A stretch of DNA of 64,000 bases from Devosia sp. (lineage in GTDB: Bacteria; Pseudomonadota; Alphaproteobacteria; Rhizobiales; Devosiaceae), in assembly GCA_017794705.1 (NCBI GenBank), contig CP051235.1, positions 2,233,010-2,297,009 of the forward strand, read 5' to 3'. Position 1 is the stretch's first letter. Each line of letters starts with the position of its first letter. The notes under the pieces are model-generated. The model was given only the letters and a program-made list of their open reading frames with translations. It did not search any database and was not told the DNA's origin. The position numbers and the translations under genes are program-made. Shown piece by piece: positions 1 through 7,868 of the stretch.

Positions 1-885
1 TTCGCCTTTACCGAAATCGCATTCACTTTGGGGGCAAAGACACCTGAGTCTCGCACAAAGACGCGGTTCCGCGACATGTTTCCGTCGTTCTCGATCCTGA
101 AACAGGCATTCCTTCCGGCCCTGCGCGGCACAGCAGTAGGCGTGCCTTTGGGAATCCTGCCCGGTGGCGGACCGCTAATTTCAGCGGTGACGGCCTATGC
201 TATTGAAAAACGCGTGTCGAAAGATCCGTCTCGTTTCGGCAAGGGTGCAATCGAAGGCGTCGCGGCGCCCGAGGCCGCAACCAATTCGGCGGCGTTCAAC
301 TCGTTCATTCCCATGTTGTCACTGGGCATTCCGGCGAGCGTGTCGATGGCGCTGATGCTCGGCGGGTTGCTGATCCAAGGGGTCCAGCCGGGCCCGCGGC
401 TCGTGACGCAGCATCCCGATGTTTTCTGGGGACTGATTTCTTCAATGTGGGTCGGAAACCTGATGCTGTTGGCGCTCTGCCTGCCGCTGGTCGGCGTCTG
501 GATCAAAATGCTGCAGACACCCTACAAATATCTCTACCCCCTTATTCTCGCCTGCTGCTGCATCGGCATTTATACATTCCGTCTCGAAAGCTTTGACATT
601 CTTGTCGCTGTCGGCATCGCGATCTTCGGCTACGCCATGACCAAGTTCGACTGTCCGCCAGCCCCCTTGCTGTTGGGGGTAGTGCTTGGCCCGATGCTTG
701 AAGAAAATCTGCGACGTTCTTTCTTGTTGTCTCGCGGCGATCCATCGATCTTCGTGACGCGACCCATCAGCCTCACCATAATCCTGCTGATGATCGTCAT
801 CGTTTTCCTGTCGTTGCGATCCGCCATGCGGAATCGAAGGCAGAAAGCACTAGAAGCATCCCTAGCTCAGAATTTGGATTCATGA
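1..885 (+). CDS. TctA-family tripartite tricarboxylate transporter permease, C-terminal part (5' truncated)
   Basis: The reading frame is open from the first base, so the true start lies outside the window; about 294 C-terminal codons are visible. It contains the conserved TctA segment with GILPGGGP, the AAPEAATNSAA motif and the LGIPAS motif, followed by several strongly hydrophobic segments, as expected for the large membrane subunit (about 500 residues) of TTT solute carriers. These systems import citrate and other carboxylates using a periplasmic TctC protein and a small TctB subunit; neither is visible here and both may lie upstream. The stop overlaps the next gene by ATGA, so it is probably cotranscribed with the isomerase-like gene. 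Family assignment is firm; the substrate is unknown. Confidence 0.9.
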   Translation, partial: FAFTEIAFTLGAKTPESRTKTRFRDMFPSFSILKQAFLPALRGTAVGVPLGILPGGGPLISAVTAYAIEKRVSKDPSRFGKGAIEGVAAPEAATNSAAFNSFIPMLSLGIPASVSMALMLGGLLIQGVQPGPRLVTQHPDVFWGLISSMWVGNLMLLALCLPLVGVWIKMLQTPYKYLYPLILACCCIGIYTFRLESFDILVAVGIAIFGYAMTKFDCPPAPLLLGVVLGPMLEENLRRSFLLSRGDPSIFVTRPISLTIILLMIVIVFLSLRSAMRNRRQKALEASLAQNLDS

Positions 886-1784
886 CCAAACTTGCCGTAA
901 TCACAGACTCACTTAGCGACGATCTCGAAACCGCCATCGGCCTGGCCGCGGCCGAAGGCGTGCGTCATTTGGAACTTCAAAGCGTCTGGAAGAAGCGCCT
1001 TTCAGACCTCACCGATGACGAGGTTGCGCATGTTAGAAGGATGACGGCCGACGCTGGTATGACCATCTGCTGCCTTTCCCAAAAGAACTTGTTTGGTGCA
1101 ATGCCTGTTGCGACGACGGACGCGGGTGACGACATCTATAAGTCGCACATGCGGGACCTGGCGCGGATCACTGAGATTGCAGCCGTGCTGGGAACCGATC
1201 TCCTGCGAATAATGTGTTTTCGCAAGGAAATGGTTCTGTTCGGCACTGGTGGTGCTGAAGATGCGGTGGTCACCAAGGGCGCCTGGGACAAGTTTGTTGA
1301 ACTAATGGATGCTCCGGTCCGTTTTGCGGAAGCCAACGGTATCCGGCTTGCAGTCGAGAACAGCACAAAGGGTATGGTCACCTCTGCCTTTCTTGCGCGC
1401 AAGTTGATTGATGAGATCGGTAGTAAATCGTTGCGGGCACTTTGGGACCCTTGCAACGCTCTGTATTATGGCGAAACGCCATATCCCAATGGCTTTGACC
1501 GTTTGAAGGACGGTTACCTCGCGCACATACACATCAAGGATGGAGTAGCGAACATCCCAGAGGCAAGCATGCATTTCCGTGCGCTTGGCGATGGTGCGGT
1601 CGGTCTCCACCTCAGTGCAATCGAGGAAGGGCTGCGCCGGATAGGCTATGAAGGCTACGTGTCGATGGAGAGCCTTTTCAGGCCGACGCCACTGGATGCT
1701 GCCGCCGGCTTCCGTGCCTCTGTCGGCAGGGCGCAGAGCCACTTCGGCAGTATGGATGGAGGGCAGCGTGCCACTGGCCGGTGA
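882..1784 (+). CDS. sugar phosphate isomerase/epimerase-like TIM-barrel protein
   Basis: A 300-residue protein of the xylose-isomerase-like TIM barrel superfamily (AP endonuclease 2 type fold). Supporting segments are the N-terminal strand with a GVRHLEL motif, a central AVEN segment that normally supplies a metal-binding Glu, a WDPCNA segment, an HIHIKDG segment with metal-binding His/Asp, and a late YVSMES segment with the last Glu. These proteins isomerise or epimerise sugars and sugar acids with a divalent metal in the cytoplasm. The start overlaps the TctA stop, which links it to the imported carboxylate. The exact reaction cannot be read from sequence. Confidence 0.85.
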   Translation: MTKLAVITDSLSDDLETAIGLAAAEGVRHLELQSVWKKRLSDLTDDEVAHVRRMTADAGMTICCLSQKNLFGAMPVATTDAGDDIYKSHMRDLARITEIAAVLGTDLLRIMCFRKEMVLFGTGGAEDAVVTKGAWDKFVELMDAPVRFAEANGIRLAVENSTKGMVTSAFLARKLIDEIGSKSLRALWDPCNALYYGETPYPNGFDRLKDGYLAHIHIKDGVANIPEASMHFRALGDGAVGLHLSAIEEGLRRIGYEGYVSMESLFRPTPLDAAAGFRASVGRAQSHFGSMDGGQRATGR

Positions 1785-2445
1785 AGTGGCGATCGCCATC
1801 TGGAACGACATCACTGATGAAAAGCGCGACGGGTTCTTTGAGTGGCACCCGCGCGAACACGTGCCTGAACGGCTTGGGATTCCGGGGTTTCTTCGTGGTC
1901 GGCGGTATCGTGCCGTTGGACCCGGGGTCGAGTTCTTTACACTCTACGAACTGGCTGATGCCTCCGTGATCACAAGCCAAGCCTATCAGGCTCGATTGGC
2001 AAATCCGACCGCCTGGTCGCTGGAAGTGCTTCCTGGCTTTCGCAACAACATCCGCGGAATTTGCGACATCTTAGTAAACACTGGACATGTCGATGGTGGT
2101 GCCATCCTGACAATGCGACTGCAGTCAGTTGACGAGACGGGTCTGCAGCTTGAGACGGCTGTTCGGCAGGTTGCGTCGGAAATTGTGGAGCGTGAACAAC
2201 TCACCGGTATGAGCTATCTGGTCTGCAACCAGTCAATGAGCGGAACAAACACGGCGCTGCAGCGTGGTCGCACCATTACTACACCTGATCGAGTTCTGTT
2301 GGTGGAGGGCTTGAACGCATCTGCACTCGAAGAAGTCTCTGGCAGGCTGTCCGAGCTTGTCAAAGAATGGGCGGTCGTTCAGGAATCTGCCACCTACCAG
2401 CTCGAGTATCACCTGACCGGGCTTACCTCCAACACTTCGGACTGA
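1756..2445 (+). CDS. ferredoxin-like alpha/beta-barrel protein (EthD/DUF4286-like)
   Basis: About 229 residues from the ATG at 1756, overlapping the previous gene by 29 bases. The frame is open further upstream to 1648, but that part is a shadow of the isomerase gene. The N-terminal half has the pattern IWNDI...FEWHPREHVPERL, with FLRGRRY soon after, typical of small dimeric alpha/beta-barrel proteins that often accompany ring-degradation genes. A second half of similar size suggests a tandem or internally dimeric barrel. I do not know its reaction. It lies between the isomerase and the AbrB-type membrane protein and is probably in the same operon. Confidence 0.6.
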   Translation: MEGSVPLAGEVAIAIWNDITDEKRDGFFEWHPREHVPERLGIPGFLRGRRYRAVGPGVEFFTLYELADASVITSQAYQARLANPTAWSLEVLPGFRNNIRGICDILVNTGHVDGGAILTMRLQSVDETGLQLETAVRQVASEIVEREQLTGMSYLVCNQSMSGTNTALQRGRTITTPDRVLLVEGLNASALEEVSGRLSELVKEWAVVQESATYQLEYHLTGLTSNTSD

Positions 2446-2458
2446 GCGGAGATCCTTG

Positions 2459-3496
2459 GTGAAAAGGCTTGGCAAGTTTGCACTTGCACTTGCCATCGGG
2501 CTGGCCGGAGCACTGGTCTTCCTGTGGCTGGGGATGCCCTTGCCGTTCATGCTCGGTTCTATGACGGCCTGCGCGGCGGCCGCTCTTCTCAAGGCACCCA
2601 TCGGTGAGATTTCTGGAGTTCGCCCAGCCACCGTGACTGTGATCGGTGTCTTTATTGGGTCCAGCTTCTATCCTGGCATTGTCGAGCACTTCTCTTCATG
2701 GCTGCCGATATTCGCTGGCCTTCTCGGCTTCATGACAGTCTACGCGTTGTTACAGATCACCGCGTTGATGCGTCTTGGTCGGCTGGATTTTGCCACTGCG
2801 TACTGCGCAGGCATGCCGGGTGGATTGGCAGAGATGATTACCCTATCCGAGGAATACGGTGGGGATGGTCGCATGGTTGCCCTCATTCATGGTGCGCGGA
2901 TATTTTTGATAGTTCTCGCGCTGCCTCAGTTGATTGCCTTCATAGGAAGCGTCGATCTCGGCCAGGTCGGCCGCCCCAGTTACGCGCTGTCTCATATAGA
3001 TTTGAGAGATGTCGCATGGCTGTTTGCCTGCGCAATAGTCGGCTATCTGCTTGGCCGACTTATGCGCTTACCAGCCGCGCCAGTTCTCGGGCCGATGCTG
3101 GTGAGCGCTGCTGTGCATCTGACGGGAGTCACCGCATTTGTGCCACCGACGGAGATCGTCACCGTGGCCCAATTGCTATTGGGCACGCTTGTCGGCACTC
3201 GTTTCGTTGGAACGCCGGCGCGCGAGTTTCTTCGTGTCTTGGCGTTGACCGCATTTACGACGGTACTGGTGCTCATGGTCGCCGTAGGATTTGCCACTGG
3301 GGTGTCCCAACTCACCGGTGTTGGCATGCTCGGCATTCTGATGGCGTACTCACCAGGTGGTCTGGCTGAGATGAGCCTTCTTGCATATGCGATAGGGATT
3401 GAAGTGGCGTTCGTTGCAACGCAACACGTCTTCCGAGTGTTTGTCATTGTCGCCGCCGCCAGTTTCTTCATGCGCTGGACCAAACCGCGTCCGTGA
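2459..3496 (+). CDS. AbrB-family integral membrane protein
   Basis: About 345 residues, almost entirely hydrophobic, with two homologous halves each carrying an (A/P)GG(L/M)AEM motif (CAGMPGGLAEMI about residue 120, YSPGGLAEMS near residue 300). This is the signature of the AbrB duplication family, once called putative ammonia monooxygenase and now seen as membrane proteins of unknown transport role, often next to TTT transporter genes. The GTG at 2459 is chosen because GGAG at 2448-2451 gives better spacing than to the TTG at 2456. It is the last gene of the leading plus-strand operon. Despite the name it is unrelated to the DNA-binding AbrB of Bacillus. Confidence 0.82.
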   Translation: MKRLGKFALALAIGLAGALVFLWLGMPLPFMLGSMTACAAAALLKAPIGEISGVRPATVTVIGVFIGSSFYPGIVEHFSSWLPIFAGLLGFMTVYALLQITALMRLGRLDFATAYCAGMPGGLAEMITLSEEYGGDGRMVALIHGARIFLIVLALPQLIAFIGSVDLGQVGRPSYALSHIDLRDVAWLFACAIVGYLLGRLMRLPAAPVLGPMLVSAAVHLTGVTAFVPPTEIVTVAQLLLGTLVGTRFVGTPAREFLRVLALTAFTTVLVLMVAVGFATGVSQLTGVGMLGILMAYSPGGLAEMSLLAYAIGIEVAFVATQHVFRVFVIVAAASFFMRWTKPRP

Positions 3497-3640
3497 CTGG
3501 GATCGGATGCACTCGTGTCAAGACCAGGGCTAGTTCCAACGTGCATCAAAGTCCACCCAAACTTGTCGTCCTGCTCAACTGTGATCGGTCGCAAGAGATC
3601 GCTTGGTGCGGTGCGCCGAGTGCAGATGCCTTGAACGGTT

Positions 3641-4783
3641 TCAGGCTACTTGGGAGGAAGGCGGCTGCAATCTTGCTTCCACTTCGACCGCTGCTTCCAG
3701 ATGGCGGGCAATGTCGAGCATGACGGCTTCAGAGCCCGGCCGACCAACTACCACTATTGCCACAACGTCATCCGGGAGGGTGCTTGCGACAGGCACGCAG
3801 GCCAGGCCAAGTCCGGATGCGTGCAAATCTGTAAGCTTGCGGAAATCTGAAGCTTCAGCCAACGGCACGAGCAAGAAATCAACATCTTCAAAGAGCGAGT
3901 TGATCGCGGCTATGAATTTTGGTGTTTCGGAGACACGGCCAGCCGCATGCCCAGTTTTCGTGCTCGAGCGGGCGACGCGAATGGCCGATAGGTCCAAATC
4001 GAAGACATTTTGTCGGTGCTGCGCATTCGGAAGCAAATGATTTGTAAGCTCGAACCGACCGCCTTCAAGGCGCGAAAGAACGGCGCCAATCGTCGAAGAT
4101 TGTGCGACGCAGACAGTTCGAGAAGCATGAATAATTGTACCCACGCTGACGTGCCTTCCGCCGATGCGCCTGCGCTCAGGAACGCCTGCCGCGCAAGCTT
4201 GCACCAGCTGAATGTCTTCTACGGTTCTGGTGATGACAAGCGGTCGGGATCCACAAAGTGTTTGTGTTTCGGATTTACTTTTCTTAACGCGAGCGACACC
4301 GGGCAAGTAGCTGGTGACACGTACGCGCACGGCTCGGGACAACGCCAAAGCGTCTGACGCCAAACTCGCTGCAATCGGAAGATGCCCATTCGATACTGCG
4401 TCGATGCAACTGGCAAAATTGCTGCTACTGACCAAAATAGCACCTGCAGCACGTGCCAATTCCAGTGGGTTGAAATCGTGAGGGACGATACCGGCGGGAG
4501 AACCCAATGTCTGAAACCGAGAGTTAGTAGCGACGCGGATGCTTGCTGGCGCACACGGGCCTGTTCCCATCGGAATGCCGTGGAGCGGTCCGCGCAGTTT
4601 GCCGTCTCCTGCTTCTAAAGCCCGCTGGCTAGCCAGCCTGCGCAAGCCGATACTGGTCCCGGCCGGATCTGCACGCCCAGCCAACGCCAGTTCGACGTAG
4701 GTCTGGGGACATAGTTCGCCGGCCGCGATGCGCGCTGCCAACTCAGTAGCGGTAAAAGAATTCACCTTATCGAGTGAAGGCAT
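3641..4783 (-). CDS. degenerate amidase-signature family protein
   Basis: About 380 residues from an ATG at 4783 preceded by GGGAGGAA; the frame is open upstream to 4855 but without a better site. The N-terminus (LAARIAAGELCPQTYVE) and GPLHGIP are typical of amidase-signature hydrolases. However, the usual catalytic Lys right after GIP (GVKD) is absent: the sequence reads GIPMGTGPC. The glycine-serine-rich loop with the catalytic cis-Ser and nucleophile Ser is not recognisable either, and the protein is shorter than the usual 450-500 residues. It is therefore probably a non-hydrolytic relative or a decaying gene. It is divergent from the LysR gene, which may control it. Confidence 0.65.
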   Translation of the reverse strand: MPSLDKVNSFTATELAARIAAGELCPQTYVELALAGRADPAGTSIGLRRLASQRALEAGDGKLRGPLHGIPMGTGPCAPASIRVATNSRFQTLGSPAGIVPHDFNPLELARAAGAILVSSSNFASCIDAVSNGHLPIAASLASDALALSRAVRVRVTSYLPGVARVKKSKSETQTLCGSRPLVITRTVEDIQLVQACAAGVPERRRIGGRHVSVGTIIHASRTVCVAQSSTIGAVLSRLEGGRFELTNHLLPNAQHRQNVFDLDLSAIRVARSSTKTGHAAGRVSETPKFIAAINSLFEDVDFLLVPLAEASDFRKLTDLHASGLGLACVPVASTLPDDVVAIVVVGRPGSEAVMLDIARHLEAAVEVEARLQPPSSQVA

Positions 4784-4953
4784 TTTGTTCCTCCCGGTAT
4801 TTTCGACCCGTGAGAAAGGGTGCAACGACCTGGGCGTGCTTGCTTGTCTGTGCATGCTTTGCCCAAGTGAGGTAAAAACCTCGTAGCAGCCTCTCCTCCC
4901 AGCAAGAGGTTAGGTCGTCGTGCGGGAACCCGACCACTAGAAGATTTCTATTG

Positions 4954-4974
4954 CCCATAAATGAGATTTATGGG
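4954..4974. promoter_or_regulatory. candidate LysR-type operator (T-N11-A palindrome)
   Basis: Perfect inverted repeat: CCCATAAAT (4954-4962) and ATTTATGGG (4966-4974) separated by GAG. Inside it T4958 and A4970 are exactly 11 bases apart, matching the T-N11-A box bound by LysR regulators. It lies 27 bases upstream of the LysR start codon, between divergent genes, as expected for autoregulation and control of the amidase-like gene. Binding itself is inference. Confidence 0.6.
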
Positions 4975-5001
4975 ACGACTAGGATTTGGAGGTGCCATGA
5001 A

Positions 5002-5979
5002 GTGAGCAAGGTGTTCGATGACGTACGCCGGCTGCGTTACTTCATATCAATCGCGCACGAAGGATCTATTTCCGCCGCTGCGCGAAAGCACAACGTGGCA
5101 CAGCCAGCTCTGACTCATCACTTACATGAACTTGAAGGTCTCATTGGACGGCCGTTGGCTCATCGGTCAGCGAGTGGTGTCGAATTGACCGGAACAGGCT
5201 CGACCTTTCTTGGTCTGGCCGAAGCTGTAGTTGCTGCGGTGGATACTGCTGACGCAGATTTGGCGAGTATGGCTAGAGACTTCTCGGGCATGGAGGTGCG
5301 AGTCGGTGTGCCGCCAAGTCTCGCCCCCGTCATCGCACCTTTGCTTATGGCCGCGGCGTCGAAGTTGCCTCGTGGGGTGACGCTCAATGTTCTCGATGCA
5401 ATGACACGTCAAAGCCCAGACATGCTCGACAGGGATCAACTCGACCTTGCTATAGCCTATACTACCGAAGACGAGCCGGACGTTATCGGTGCTGAGAACC
5501 TGTTCCTTGCCACTGCTATCCACGAATATGGATTGGCATCTGATCACGCCGCAAAGCCGATCAGCTTTGAAGAGCTTAGCCAGATGGCGCTGACCTTACC
5601 ACCGCGTGGGCGACCCATCCGAGACATTGCTGAACAAGCGCTGGCGGCGCGGGGATTGAGTCTCAGAGTGACGATTGAACTCGACAGCCTTGAGGGGCGA
5701 AAGCATCTGGCGATCACAGGAAAGGCCAATACGCTGATGCCGCTTCACAGCATTCAATCAGATGTCGAACGGAAAATTCTTAAAGCCCTAGCGATCGAGC
5801 CTCCCGGCATTCGTCGGCTGATTACGCTGCACACCAACCGCACCCGCGGTCATGCTGTACACGAGGCTATTCGGCAGAGGCTACGCCAGATAATTGATGA
5901 GCAAACCACCCTATTCGTTCCGGTGCAATCCGCCAGCCTGCAAGGGGAGAAAGGCCGAAACCTTGCACCTGGATCCTGA
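5002..5979 (+). CDS. LysR-family transcriptional regulator
   Basis: About 325 residues. The N-terminal winged helix-turn-helix is clear: RRLRYFISIAHEGSISAAARKHNVAQPALTHHL and the following HELE, then LysR_substrate-binding domain from about residue 90. The GTG at 5002 is chosen because GGAGG at 4988-4992 is well spaced; an upstream TTG at 4951 would place the operator palindrome inside the gene. The HTH resembles the Nac/Cbl-like branch. It is divergent from the amidase-like gene and convergent with the GMC oxidoreductase operon, whose control it might share. The effector is unknown. Confidence 0.9.
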   Translation: MSKVFDDVRRLRYFISIAHEGSISAAARKHNVAQPALTHHLHELEGLIGRPLAHRSASGVELTGTGSTFLGLAEAVVAAVDTADADLASMARDFSGMEVRVGVPPSLAPVIAPLLMAAASKLPRGVTLNVLDAMTRQSPDMLDRDQLDLAIAYTTEDEPDVIGAENLFLATAIHEYGLASDHAAKPISFEELSQMALTLPPRGRPIRDIAEQALAARGLSLRVTIELDSLEGRKHLAITGKANTLMPLHSIQSDVERKILKALAIEPPGIRRLITLHTNRTRGHAVHEAIRQRLRQIIDEQTTLFVPVQSASLQGEKGRNLAPGS

Positions 5980-5997
5980 AGAGCAGCGAATTGAAAA

Positions 5998-7605
5998 CTA
6001 AACGTCCTCTAGCATCATTGCGGCGCACTTCTCACCTATCATCATAGCTGGACCGTGCGTGTTGCCGGAAGTGATCCGCGGCATGATTGACGCATCGGCT
6101 ACGCGCAAACCCTCCACTCCATACACCCGCAAGCGAGGATCGGTGACCGACATACCATCGACGCCCATTTTGCAGGTGCCGGCCGCGTGATGATTCGAGC
6201 GGGCATTCTGCTGGCAATAGTCGAGCATGAACGCATCGCTACCGTCATAACCGTCGAACCCTTCCTCTTTTTCGATATATCGCGCGATGGCTGGCATCGA
6301 CATGATGCGGCGAAGCGCCTTTAGCGCTTCGATGGAAGTGCGTCTGTCGCATTCCGATTTAAAGAGGTTGAACTTCATCGTGGGCGGCGCGACCGGGTCG
6401 GAGCTGTTGATTTTCACATATCCACGATTGTCGGGGTGCAAGAGCACTGCATTGGTGCCGAAGCTCGAATAGGGTGCTAGCGACACCTTCTTCTTGGTTC
6501 GACCATGCTTGTCGCGATTCCACATTTGCATATTGATCTTCACGTCTGGACTCGTAAGTGAAGGATCGGTCCTTATGCACCCGCCACAAACACTGGCGTT
6601 TGCAGCCAGCGGCCCGGTGCGTGTGAGAAGATACTGCGCACCGGCAGCCAGACGCCGAATTGGATTGTTGACGACGTCGTTAATGGTCAGGGGCCGGTTG
6701 CAGCGATAGATCACCGGGATGAAAAGATGATCCTGCAGGTTCTCTCCGACTCCAGGTAGATCATGCACTAGGTCTAGGCCGAGGTCAGTCAGCAGTTCGC
6801 CCGCGCCTATGCCCGACGCCTGCAGCAGGTGTGGAGAACCAATGGCACCACCGCAGACCACGATTTCAGCCCGCGCAGAGATTGTTTTCGTCACGCCGTC
6901 TTGCACGTACTCGACGCCAACCGCGCGCTTGCCCTGAAAGCGAATGCGAGTGACCTGAGTGTTAAGGACAACGGACGGGGATTTTGCGTTGCCGCGGCGC
7001 AGGAATTCAACGGAACTCGATCTTTTGCCGTTCCGGATGGTCATTTGATTGTAGCCGAAACCATCCTGACGTGGGCCGTTGAAATCGTCGGTGCGCTCGT
7101 AGCCCGCTTCTGCCGCCGCGCTGATGAAGGCATCGGCAAGTGCGTGCCGCGGCGCGTTCGAAACCCGCACCGGTCCGCCCGCTCCATGATAGTCCCCAGC
7201 ACCGCGTTCATTGTCTTCGGATTTCTTGAAGAAGGGGAGCACGTCCTCGAAAGACCACCCCACATTTCCCAACTGCCGCCACAGGTCAAAATCTTCTTTC
7301 TGGCCGCGCATGTAGATCATACCATTGATTGACCCCGTGCCGCCCAGCACGCGACCGCGCGGTTGATAGTTCTTGTGGCTGGCGAGTTCCGGCTCGGGTT
7401 CTGCTTCGAATGCCCAGTTGTACTTTGGATTGTCATAGAGAAACCCGTACCCCAAAGGCGTGTGGATCCAGAAGTTTTTATCGTTTCCGCCAGCCTCAAG
7501 CAGAGCGACGGAATGCTTGCCACTCTCGGCTAGTCGCGCGGCGACCACGCACCCCGCGGATCCCGCCCCGACGACGACATAGTCAAAAGTCTTTGTTTCG
7601 GTCAT
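5998..7605 (-). CDS. GMC-family FAD oxidoreductase (choline/alcohol dehydrogenase type)
   Basis: About 535 residues from the ATG at 7605. The FAD-binding Rossmann motif VVGAGSAGCVVAARL lies at residues 9-23, followed by the GMC signature region with GGTGSINGMIYMRG and a second signature GGAIGSPHLLQASGIG. The C-terminal catalytic region contains NHHAAGTCKMG, with the active-site His, and SGNTHGPAMMIGE. These enzymes oxidise primary alcohols to aldehydes with FAD and pass electrons to the respiratory chain or oxygen. It is the last gene of a three-gene minus-strand operon with a flavoprotein and a small membrane protein. The substrate is unknown. Confidence 0.92.
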   Translation of the reverse strand: MTETKTFDYVVVGAGSAGCVVAARLAESGKHSVALLEAGGNDKNFWIHTPLGYGFLYDNPKYNWAFEAEPEPELASHKNYQPRGRVLGGTGSINGMIYMRGQKEDFDLWRQLGNVGWSFEDVLPFFKKSEDNERGAGDYHGAGGPVRVSNAPRHALADAFISAAAEAGYERTDDFNGPRQDGFGYNQMTIRNGKRSSSVEFLRRGNAKSPSVVLNTQVTRIRFQGKRAVGVEYVQDGVTKTISARAEIVVCGGAIGSPHLLQASGIGAGELLTDLGLDLVHDLPGVGENLQDHLFIPVIYRCNRPLTINDVVNNPIRRLAAGAQYLLTRTGPLAANASVCGGCIRTDPSLTSPDVKINMQMWNRDKHGRTKKKVSLAPYSSFGTNAVLLHPDNRGYVKINSSDPVAPPTMKFNLFKSECDRRTSIEALKALRRIMSMPAIARYIEKEEGFDGYDGSDAFMLDYCQQNARSNHHAAGTCKMGVDGMSVTDPRLRVYGVEGLRVADASIMPRITSGNTHGPAMMIGEKCAAMMLEDV

Positions 7606-7633
7606 TTGCTTTTTGTCTTGTTGTGGCAGCCAC

Positions 7634-7855
7634 TTACTGGGGCATGAGCATGTCAGAGAGGATTTCGACAAGTTCGACATAGCTTTTGAGGAGCACGTAG
7701 ACGACGAATCCGGTCAACACGGCGCCCAAGATCCAGAAAGGCTCGCTAATCGAAATGGCGAAAACTGAAGCCATCGCCACAACGCACAGCGATACGGCGA
7801 TGGCAAACAGGTTGCCGTGGCGCATAAGTAATTTGACGACGGGATACTTGTTCAT
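7634..7855 (-). CDS. small two-helix membrane protein
   Basis: 73 residues from the ATG at 7855, preceded by GGAGAAATGGA. It has two hydrophobic segments, about residues 16-36 (FAIAVSLCVVAMASVFAI) and 40-58 (FWILGAVLTGFVVYVLL), a basic N-terminus and a short acidic tail. It begins 13 bases after the flavoprotein gene and ends 28 bases before the GMC gene, so it is translated as part of that operon. I do not recognise the family. Its position suggests a membrane anchor or quinone-linking subunit for one of the two flavoenzymes, which is inference only. Confidence 0.7.
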   Translation of the reverse strand: MNKYPVVKLLMRHGNLFAIAVSLCVVAMASVFAISISEPFWILGAVLTGFVVYVLLKSYVELVEILSDMLMPQ

Positions 7856-7868
7856 TCCATTTCTCCAT

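Noticed and set aside
2459..3496. Ammonia monooxygenase
   Set aside because: Old database naming of the AbrB membrane family; the protein has no relation to AmoA and there are no amoBC genes.
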